From contig NC_092568.1 in NCBI RefSeq assembly GCF_037975245.1, positions 19,452,001 to 19,516,000 of the forward strand: a DNA stretch of 64,000 nucleotides, given 5' to 3'. Under the pieces are notes generated by a model. It saw only the letters and a list, made by a program, of their open reading frames with translations, searched no databases and was not told the origin of the DNA. The stretch is from Apostichopus japonicus (taxonomy: Eukaryota; Echinodermata; Holothuroidea; Aspidochirotida; Stichopodidae). Shown piece by piece: positions 11,401-64,000 of this stretch; the first letter of the stretch is position 1, and each line of letters starts with the position of its first letter. Made by a program: the position numbers and the translations under genes.

Positions 11401-14400
11401 CCAAACACAACTAGATTGTCTTGGCACTTAACACCGTTAGGTAACACATATTCTTCATCTTTCCTTGAAAGAAAAAAGTCATTCCATTTTAATATAACAC
11501 TGATGCTACCCTAACCATGGAAGAAACACATGCCCTAACCAATCAAAGAAAATATATCAACTTATCAGAGTTTAAATCTTGCATCATAGATTAACGTTAT
11601 TTGCTGCATAGCAGTTATACCATAAGGCCTATTTCGTTTTATGACATGCTGTTAATGTCAATATTATGAGTACTTTCTGTCACAAGAACAAATATCAGCG
11701 GTGTTTATTTCAGTATGTTGGGAACATCGGGCAATCAGGTATTGAGACAACACATTAGTCCTAGTAAACTAGGCTATCATTTGCACCGTTCAATCAAATT
11801 CCGTACAGCTACTGGTACTATTCGGATGTATGGAACATCTGATATGTCAAATTGGTACCGGTATTGAGAGGGATCGGGGGGTCGGGGTGTATTGGGAGGA
11901 AGAAAGGCACTTGAGAGGGACACAGGGACATGGTGGGTGGGGGCACAGGAATACTTGGTGAGAGAGACACATGAATATTGAGTGGGGGGGGGGGTGGAGG
12001 GACAGAGAAATATTGGGAGGGCAAACTTTGGTATTGGGGTTGCTGCAGGGTGTAGAGGGGTCCTCTATAGGAGGGTATAACGTTAATACTAAGCCCGCTG
12101 TAAATACATGTCTATATCTCTCACGTTGGTTGTACACGGTTAGAAACACCCATGCATGCATGACCACAGTGTGCGGTACCATCAGTTATCAGTGACTGTT
12201 CCGCTTTCGTGCGGATTAAAAACATACGCTCCTTCTGTGTTGCGTCAGATATGTCCAAAGGGGGTAAAATGTCTCATTGATGGATAGCTAGAAGAAATAG
12301 CCAAACAGCTGGATAGCAAACGTAGTTTTAAAAGAAAAGTCCAGTTTACCCAGCAAGAGAGCCCACCGGTATCTTAAAGCACTCCTCTACTTTTTGAGCG
12401 TTGACGTTGATAAAACGAAATTTCAAAATGCCGAAACCGTTCAGTAAATTTATCAAAATCAGATGGAGTCTTTAGTTTAACTATAGGTCAACATTTTCGC
12501 TTCTAAAATACAAGACGTAACTTTTTTTCTTTCTTCAAATATTTCAAATATGTTTACTTTTATGCCAATAATGTCTACTACACACAGACAAAAGAAAGAA
12601 AAAAATCAGTTAGGTTGTTTGTTTTAGAATTGTTGAAAGGGGTGGTTCCTTACGGGTTGATCGCTCAAATTGGAATTATTTTATTTGAGTGTTTTTGGGG
12701 GGGTTAATTTTCGTAATATTGTTCATGAAACAAGTATTTGATCAAAACAAAACAGTTGTCTTGCTGTAATCTGTAATACAAATCTCTTCTCTCTTACTCT
12801 AAGTTCAAAGGAAGTTCACTGATATCTCGAGAATAAAAATAATTGCTGCAGAGGGAACATTTTCAATTGATATTGATCAGTTTTAATATAAATATCCAGG
12901 CCAGGCTACCCCAGAGACTGACCTATCGTAAAATTCAAATGATTTTTTAAAGAGGATAACAACCGCAGTGGTACAGAGGTAAATATAATTGGTAAACCCA
13001 AATGGATTGTAATTTACAATGTAACCTCACACTTCATAAAGAAATATTAAATCTGACAAGAGGTACGTCATGTAGAAAAACTTTCAAGTATTTATCTTTT
13101 TTGGGTTTGTTAATATTATGTAATGCAGGTGATATGGTGAATGAGTTTAATCAATCGTGCTTTATCATAATCAAATACGAGAATAATTTGGTTATAACTT
13201 TACTTACGCTTGAAATTTAAGATTGCTTACATTATTAACGATAAATGTTTGCTTTGAACCGTATTAGTATAGCGTGCGCTAAGAACGTTATTCAAGACAA
13301 CAGTAAACTTTAATAATATTTGGACGTATTTCGTTTAAGTTTGTTTTGCACATTAATGTTGTTATGGGACGCCAAATATAGTATACCAAATGTGTTATGT
13401 ATTCTAACTGATAAACCAACAAATAAGTTGAAAACATTAAGCAAATATTGTATAGATGTATCAGTTAACATGACTTATTAAAAGTAAAATGGAACGAGCA
13501 CATCATTTCTGAGCATATCGTCGCATGTTAAAGTGACTCTTTTGGCCTTCCATAATTTATGACCTAAGAAAATCAACCCTAAATGCACAAACAATAAATT
13601 ACAAATGAAAAAAAAAAAAAATTACAAAGGAGATCTCCCAAAGACGAAATAAATCCGATAACGAATCGGTTAGATGATTTTTCGGTGGGTGTGTATAGGC
13701 TTAAAGGCCTAAGGTTAGGATATATGACGGCCACTATAAGACTTGCATATATGTTGTTTTTGTTAAAGAAATATTGTCAATTGACTTTTCGCTGCAAACA
13801 CTAAGTGGATGATGTAAAATGTTGTACCTCGCAATACCAAGTAAATCGAAAAAGAGAATTGCACTTTCTTGAAGAAGTGCAGTTGAAGATTTGTTAGTAG
13901 GCTTAATTTAAATTCTTCATCGCCAATACACTCTTTTTAGACTGTAATATAATAATTAGGGGGGGGGGGGGGTGGTGACTTGTCTCGACCTAATTTTGAA
14001 TTTAACCTCTCCTACTTTTACTTTTTCTTTCAGAAAAGAAATTCTACTAATTCATTAGTTTCATAAAAAAAAATCCACTGATAGAACGAATTGGTTCGCA
14101 TGAGAAGATTCTAACTTTTGTCGATCTAGCCTCAAGTCGGTCAATGAATGCTGTGCGTCTACAGATGTATTGACTCTGTAAACACTATAGGACTACTTTG
14201 TCATTTTGGTCAACGTCGATTGGGCCCTTTTTCTCCCTCTCTTTCTTTCTCTCTCTCTCATTGCGATTTAATTAACTGACCAGACTTCCAATTTGGAAGA
14301 TTTTAAAAGCTATTTACATGTCGTAAATTAGCCGATCTCCTGGGGAACAGACGGCTGTATTATAGTGTCTCTTTTGTCACAAAAATATGTGTCACCTGTT

Positions 14401-15054
14401 TCCGAAAGGAGAAAAAACAAAAGGTTACCAGAGAAGTGCGAGAGAGAAAACAATGGGGACTTCAAGGGAAAAGAATTTGTTCCAATAATCTGGTTGACTT
14501 TTCCCCAAATTTAGTTATCAAGGACCCGTTTTCATTCGAGCATGGATCCCGTCGGGATTCCCAGGAAAAAACAGGCGTCTGTCTGGTTCAATTTGGGTGT
14601 AGTTATTTTGTCGTTAGTTCAAATATCTGAGGGGGTAGGACCGATGGGCCATGGCTATCAAACCATAAGGGGTCCAATAGCGGCATGTGGAACTCGGTAG
14701 GATCTTTGGAATCACTTTATAACAGCTGGATTATGAGAGAACCAAGTACAGTATTTTTCATTAGGCGGTCACATTTTTCTGATGTAGTTCGGCATTCTCA
14801 TATGGTGAGACGGTTTATATGTTTTTTCTTGGTAACCGCATGGTCGTGCGTTTTTTTGATAGCAGATCAGGTTAAAATTCACCCTTTGATCATGCGCAGT
14901 GAATACCCTACAATGAGTTCAGCAAAGAATTGGAAAATTGTCTTAGCAACTATACTGTTGAACATATTTGTTATGATTTTTGATATGGGACCCCTCTGAA
15001 TATTTATGAGTACCACACTTTCATTGAAAGTGATAAAATTTGCCCATATATTTA

Positions 15055-15110
15055 TATAAATATATATATATATATATTTATTTATTTATATATTTATATA
15101 TTTATATGCA
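15055..15110. repeat. (TA)n/(TATT)n low-complexity tract
   Basis: TA dinucleotides mixed with TTTATTTA steps over about 55 bases. Confidence 0.8.
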
Positions 15111-15918
15111 ATTTAAGTTAAAGTTCACTTCAGTTTAACTTTTACCGTTACGTGCTATTTGGTTTTCTGTTAAATTACACCCATATAGAGACACACAATT
15201 GGATTGTCCAATTTCCTTGATATATTTTTCTGTTGATGCTTCAAGTTTGTTGTTGTGATGTCATTCCAAGCTCCATACCGATATAACAAAACAAGTAGGA
15301 AGCCTAGTGCTGTCGCCCAAACAAGTCTAGATGCGAAACATCTGTTTATCGTGGGAGAGATACACATTTATCTTCATCATTGATATATGATTTTGAAAAT
15401 GACAACAAACGACGCCAGGTTTTCTGAGCTGGAAGGGAAAACCAATTTAAGGAGGATCACAAACAATTTAAGTTATGAGCACAAATACTCATATCCTGTA
15501 ACATGTAAAGTTTTTGTACACACGGTAATGGCACAGATCAGGGGGTGAGGTTTAGCCCGAACAGCGGACGTGTGTTACTCCTGCATCGCTTAGCTGCATC
15601 CGTAATATCCACACAATATGGTAAATATCCACGCCTGCCACGAAGGTTAGGGTGAGGTAGGAACACAGTAGTCTGTACGGGTGGACCTTTACAGTTTTCA
15701 TAGCTAGTTTCCTGAAATTTAAACCCAAGTTTTAAACAACCGTGGCTATAAATAAGGGTGCAAGTTGATCCAACTTAGACAAATTGTTTTTAAATAGCCA
15801 AATACATAAGTATTAATTTGTTCTGTTCCATTTCAAAATATTTCATATTCTCTGATATGTGGATTTGTTCTCGCACTCGTATGCCTACTCGTACTCAGCA
15901 TAGTTTGAATAATATTTT

Positions 15919-16075
15919 GGGAACAAATTGCCAAATTTCGTACTCATGCTTAGTGGCATTTTACTTTGGTTTTAGGAACAAATTGCCAAATTTGGTACTC
16001 ATGCTTTAGTGGCATTGTACTCGAGTTAAGTAACAAATTGGAAAATTTCGTACTCATGCTTAGTGGCATTGTAAC
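15919..16075. repeat. Three-copy tandem repeat, about 56 bp unit
   Basis: Copies begin near 15919, 15976 and 16031. Each contains AACAAATTG, AAATTT(C/G)GTACTCATG and TAGTGGCATT. Divergence between copies is low, with a few substitutions and one indel, so the duplication is fairly recent. Confidence 0.75.
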
Positions 16076-17377
16076 TCGCATTCAACATATACTTGTACTC
16101 ATATCGAGGTAGAATGCTATTTGTATTTGTGCTCATGCTGTGTGTACTTGTATGACATGTTTGTCGGTAGTACACCTTTAAAGAGGTATTTATACGCCAT
16201 TTAAATATAGAAGTAAAACAAATGCCTGTCTGTATGTCTGTATGTCGGTGTATTATCTGGTACGTCTGTCACACAATTACTGAAATACCTTTATCTATAT
16301 CTTCAGTTTGATTCGACATGCACTCACATGTCACATCGTTCCTTATCATTCACCAAATTTTTATTTTTTCATGTCTGAGACCTAAGCAAGACGTCAATAC
16401 ATTCTTATCACATCGAGATAACCAATTCAATCGGGTTGGGTTGTCTCTGCTGAAAGACAGAAATCTGTGGTGGTCGTGGGGGGTGAGCTTCGCCGATCTA
16501 CACCTATCGAACGCGAAAAGTATTCTGTAAAAACAAATACGATGATGAATTTTGGTTGACTTGTTGGCGTTCCAAAATACACCAAGTGGAGCGAAGAAGC
16601 GGCAGTCGTATCGGTTCAAACTTTGAACTCAAAACTTATGATAAAATAATTTTTGAATTTGGAGATTAGTTTGAATTTTTCTGTTTTTTCAATAACATTC
16701 GATATACATTATGCAACCAGGCGACTACCCGGTTCGTTATAGCTTAAATGATTCAGGTAAATTTTCAAGCAACAAAGACAAGAAAAGGAAAGTTGATCAG
16801 TTTGAGAATTTCATTTGATATTTTCTTTTGGTATCTGACGGATTGGTTATTGCCTTGACATGTTAATGCAATTTTTAGCTGAATGGACCTTTCGAGACGA
16901 CCAGAACATCGTTCAAAACGTTTACATTGATTTTTGTGTGACAGGTTATTCCAACGAAATATGATGCTACGTGTAAAATAGTCAAGTCAATCGCAAATCG
17001 CAAGTTTTATATCTACCCTTTCAACGTTCATGTAATCTTGTTTTCAAAGGGAGTTGGTACTTACTATTATGATAGATCAACACACAATTTAATGTGGTTT
17101 TGGAAGGGAAAAAAATTGTGTAAATAAATATTCTTAACACATGCGTGCATATTGTGAAAACACCATTTCAAACTGCTGACATGTCTAACATTCTTGGGTT
17201 GGATATGCTGATGGTGACTTTTTGTCAGTCCAAATAGCCTATAGCCGAAGAAAAAATATATATATAGGCCTATATATAATATTATCTTTTTCATTTTGTA
17301 TATACAACTCATAAACAAAAATCTTGCGATTATAGACGATTTCATTACAATCATTCATGAAATGCCCTCCAAGGCGT

Positions 17378-17826
17378 CGTCGTATATACGATGTAACCCG
17401 AACGGCCTAATATACGGCGACGTATACACGATGTAACCCGAACGGCCTAATATGCGGCGACGTATACACGATGTAACCCGAACGGCCTAATATGCGGCGA
17501 CGTATACACGATGTAACCCGAACGGCCTAATATACGGCAACGTATACACGATGTAACCCGAACGGCCTAATATACGGCGACGTATATACGATGTAACCCG
17601 AACGGCCTAATATACGGCAACGTATACACGATGTTACCCGAACGGCCTAATATACGGCGACGTATACACGATGTAACCCGAATGGCCTATACGGCGACAT
17701 ATATACGATGTTACCCGAACGGCCTAATATACGGCGACGTATATACGATGTAACCCGAACGGCATAATATACGGCGACGTATATACGATGTAACCCAAAC
17801 GGCATAATATACGGCGACGTATACGG
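17378..17826. repeat. Minisatellite, 40-bp unit, about 11 copies
   Basis: The unit contains CGATGTAACCCGAACGGCCT followed by AATATACGGCGACGTATA. The first seven copies are exactly 40 bp apart. A later copy is shortened by about 5 bases (near 17690). Variants include GTAA versus GTTA and GCCTAA versus GCATAA. The unit is CpG-rich against an AT-rich background. Repeat length, absence of spacers and eukaryotic context rule out CRISPR. Confidence 0.92.
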
Positions 17827-18789
17827 TATTGTCGTTCTTCCAATGACCTCTCTTCACCACATATTTAATACACTTTTTATAAAAGCTGTTTCTCCATGAT
17901 TTACACACACGCAGACAATATAATAACTCAAACCTAGAATAAAAGTGGCATTACCCCCATTGACTGTAATCATGTATATATTAAAGGGAGAGTCTATAGT
18001 CTACGTTTTGCCCAGCCTGCTTACAACGCGCTTGAACGTAGCCTATACTTTCAATGAAGTGTGTTGAAGAATGTATCCCTCACGGCTTCTATATTTTTGA
18101 TGCAAAGCTTGCTATCTTCTTTTTCTTTTCGTATCTTGACGTACGTTTCGAACGTTTGATAAAGATGAACGTTTTGCTAAAATAACGTCGTAATAATATT
18201 AGTATTTAAGGTACAATGCCATTGAAATCTCAATTATTAATATTAATATTACATTGCCACCGATCGTTGTAAATGGCTCGCACTACGGTTCGCTTCCTCT
18301 AAAAAAGTGTGTGTGGAGGGGGGGGGGGGAGTGTGGGGGGGGGGCGAGTAATGATATGGTACCGTATGTTTATTGACCTCATGACATATCATTAGACAAT
18401 GCATACATTGAATGAACTTGAACTTGAGGAATAAAGAGTCTATGAATAATAGAAGAAAAAGAACAACAACCCAATATATTTCAACGCATATCACCCCATA
18501 AACGTTTTGCGGTAAGAATACCATGTTTATACACGGTATTTTGCGGTATGGGTGTACAATTGTAAATCTAATGGGTTTGTTACTGTTAGTAGCGTATGTT
18601 TTGTGTCGTCTATAGTACATGGCAAAGAGGTGCCAAAAATAGATTTCATTGTATTCAGTCAGTTTCAAGGAAATTGTCACAACAATACGTTTATGTGGTT
18701 GTTATTAAGCCGATGCACAAAGGGAATTAACACAGTTACAAGTTATATCTTACAACTGTAAATGTTTCAGTTTTGTATACTGCAATCAA

Positions 18790-19005
18790 AACTAAATCGT
18801 GCTGACAAATCGTCAGCATGCGCTATTAGGATTACAGTAAGAACTAATGATGTGTGTAATCCCAACAAATTCATTTTAATGCATTTTGAGGGATTACACA
18901 TATCCTCATTTCTTACTGTCGTCCTAACAGTACATGCTATACCGAATTATCAGATTTTATCAGTAGTAGTTATACTGTAATCTCGGTGTGAATCGGTTGT
19001 TTTTT
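18790..19005. mobile_element. Hairpin (MITE-like) repeat, copy 1
   Basis: An imperfect inverted repeat pairs GGATTACAGTAAGAACT (from 18829) with TTCTTACTGTCGTCC (ending near 18925). The arms extend outward to AGCATG/CATGCT. Sequence beyond the right arm (TAGTAGTTATACTGTAATCTC, then GTGAATCGG) is shared with copy 2 at about 21060-21305. Two copies with the same extended consensus point to a dispersed element, not a lone palindrome. Confidence 0.55.
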
Positions 19006-20057
19006 AAAACTTGGGTGGCGGATCTCTTTCCTAATTCTATGCGGTAAGATGAAAGCCAGCTTAGTCTGTTACCTATTTCTAAAAGATGTCTTCACTTGGA
19101 GGGGAAGCACATGCAGTCTGTTATCTCTCTTCGTTTCTTTATTGTGTGTTCCATTTGCATGTGATATAATATTTAACTTGCATGCATACATACATCACGG
19201 TAGGCTTCTTTGGCTCCCCTACTGTTGACACAACGGTTTTTCATCTACATTTTACGATGTTGGTATTTAGCTACGAATCTTCCGTTTATTTGCCATGAAA
19301 ACACAGTTTCAAAGCTTCGTCGATCTCCAAAGGCCAAAAAGTTGTCCGACAGACAAGAGGATGTTTAAACGAAGTGTTATACCTTTGATAATATGCAATG
19401 GTGGTGGTGCGTAATTCACACTCTGCTCATGTGAAACATGGGTCGAAAGACATCGTTAAAAGGCAATAAGTAAGAAAGAGTAACACCTATAGGACAATCA
19501 AGCATGTAGAGAAGGTGAGGTTTTCATTTTCATGCACCCATATACCTATATGGCAATAGCATGATTGGCAAATATGGTGACAACGGTGTAAATATGTAGG
19601 TCTATAAGATGTTACCCGTGTGTCGCAATGTACATGTGGGCCAGTCAAAATTTGAAAAGCTAAATTAAGTTTTCTTACTACTGAATTTAAATTTGTATGC
19701 ATTTTCGATCGCGATATATTCCACAGAACTACAAGAGGCTTACTATATTTAAAGGTAGATGGGTGGGTTGTGGGGAGGGGTGGGGGTAGGTAAAGTATAA
19801 GCGGAAGTTGAGTGGCAAGGCCTAGAAATTCCCAGTCCTCTCATTAATTCATAAATCAAGAGAAAAGGTCATGTGATGAGTAAAAGGGGAGGCAAAACAA
19901 CAGTGTACAACCAATCTTTACTCTGTGGACATGCACATGTTGATGTAGGTATACGCGTATATTACTCACTGCGAATGTGTGTATAATTATAAGACGTGTT
20001 TCATCCAAAATGCCGAATGAAATTTTCCGCCCTTTCAAAAAAGGTGGGGAAAAAAGA

Positions 20058-20065
20058 TATAAAAG
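20058..20065 (+). promoter_or_regulatory. Alternative TATA box upstream of signal-peptide exon
   Basis: TATAAAAG preceded by an A/G-rich stretch. If used, transcription would start near 20085-20095 and run unspliced, or with a short UTR intron, to the ATG at 20480. It competes with the distal promoter candidate at 1871; both could be used. Confidence 0.25.
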
Positions 20066-20479
20066 AGCAGACTATTTGAAGAGAGTACGTCATATTAATC
20101 TGCGCCAGTAAACTCCCACAAACTCCCACAAACTCCCTCTTCAGATTAGGTAGAAAGGAATTTGTCACTTTTAAATTATTTTTCCATCAGGTTCCAATGG
20201 TTCTGGAATGTGTAGGTAACAACGAACGAACCATTGTTACTGTATCGTCCGCCTTTCCAGCCTTGTTTGTATGTAGGGTCATGAATGGTCACTTGAAATT
20301 TTTTTTTTACTCTTTATACATCTCTCTATCTCTCTCCAGACTTGTCGGCTCATCGAACTGTGAAGCCACATTAGGATCAATCTTAACCGGTGGAAGGACC
20401 ATCAATTGAAGCGACCCCTCTGAGTAAAAGAAGTCGCGAGGGATATTCTGACTAAGATTTACCCCATCAATATTACACA

Positions 20480-63660
<43,181 letters not shown>

Positions 63661-64000
63661 GTGAGTATAGATTATAGTTGTGACAACATACATGAACAGG
63701 AGGCCTACAAGTTGTGTGTCATCACTAAACCCCTCTATTTATTTTCTCCTCTGCAACCTTAATGTGCGAAGTTATTAGAGATCAAGGTTTGGTTTGGTTT
63801 TGTAATACTTGTTGTGTGGATTCAGTACAAGCCCCCTATTGTCTTTGATGGAAGTGTGTATAGCCACGTACAGTAGACTGACCTGTGTTATCATACCATA
63901 GTGTTATTGTAACAGCTAGTTTTGGTTATACTAACAAGCAGAAGTCTAGTGCAATGAAGTCATCGAAACCTCAATGCATTTTGCATTCTGGTTTTGTTTT
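63661..64000 (+). other. Start of next intron, truncated by window end
   Basis: Donor GTGAGT at 63661. No acceptor with continuing C-terminal domain sequence before 64000. Confidence 0.8.

Larger units (their letters stand above)
2146..20339 (+). other. Putative first intron, about 18 kb, no coding exon recognised
   Basis: Bounded by the donor at 2146 and the acceptor at 20338-20339. It contains a U2-headed SINE (2648-2840), a 5'-truncated relative (6369-6479), tandem repeats (5499-5650, 11177-11400, 15919-16075, 17378-17826), (TA)n blocks (10137-10203, 11055-11103, 15055-15110) and a hairpin repeat (about 18790-19005). ORFs of 60-140 codons here show no family resemblance. If the first-exon model is wrong, this is simply intergenic DNA. 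Confidence 0.35.

Noticed and set aside
14436-14999. Two adjacent + strand ORFs (64 and 104 codons)
   Set aside because: The second has hydrophobic stretches, but no homology is recognised, no splice-phase logic links them, and composition matches surrounding intronic DNA.
17378-17826. Regular 40-bp repeats resembling a CRISPR array
   Set aside because: Units are contiguous with no unique spacers, no cas genes are present and the genome is eukaryotic; it is a minisatellite.
18249-18680. 143-codon minus-strand ORF with hydrophobic stretch
   Set aside because: Runs through poly-C and (CA)-rich sequence, has no recognisable domain and no supporting splice or conservation signal.

Overview
The window is eukaryotic genomic DNA: AT-rich, intron-dominated and loaded with simple repeats, with no prokaryotic-style gene packing. 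It holds one convincing gene, a thrombospondin of the TSP-1/TSP-2 type (subgroup A), on the + strand. The gene fills at least 20.3-64 kb and probably about 1.9-64 kb. I recovered 20 coding exons from domain homology, GT/AG splice sites and unbroken reading-frame phase (20480-63660, 1106 residues). The 3' end, roughly the last 80 residues of the C-terminal lectin-like domain plus the 3' UTR, lies beyond base 64000. The organism looks like a marine invertebrate deuterostome, with an echinoderm as a reasonable guess. Reasons are the diverged thrombospondin sequence, many poly-G/poly-C tracts, frequent TAGGCCTA palindromes and foldback MITE-type repeats. I cannot name the species.

Layout. 1-1860: no gene seen. 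1871-2145: candidate TATA promoter and non-coding first exon. 2146-20339: putative 18-kb first intron with a U2 snRNA-headed SINE, minisatellites and (TA)n. 20340-20546: 5' UTR plus signal-peptide exon. 20547-31050: 10.5-kb intron with a 4.6-kb segment bounded by TA|CACTCTTAA-type inverted ends; that segment contains a 1.1-kb tetranucleotide satellite. 31051-32349: N-terminal (TSPN/laminin-G-like) domain. 32846-33639: Cys-x-Cys plus coiled coil, then the start of the von Willebrand type C (VWC) domain. 33979-34087: end of VWC. 35407-42495: three thrombospondin type 1 repeats (TSRs), one exon each. 44143-52570: EGF-like modules. 52849-61985: calcium-binding type 3 repeats and start of the C-terminal domain. 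62682-63660: more of the C-terminal domain. Introns carry further elements, among them a 9-bp-TSD foldback element (39641-40595), a tRNA-derived SINE (45672-45927) abutting a second MITE (45938-46431), and several (TA)n blocks.

The exons act as one unit: a secreted, calcium-binding, probably trimeric matricellular glycoprotein. No second protein-coding gene is supported, apart from weak minus-strand exon-like fragments inside the 24.5-29.1 kb repeat segment. Almost all open reading frames over 100 codons outside the thrombospondin exons are translations of simple repeats or intronic noise. The most unusual items are the U2-headed SINE, the two foldback elements, a possible 15-nt microexon inside the type 3 repeats, and two competing signal-peptide starts.
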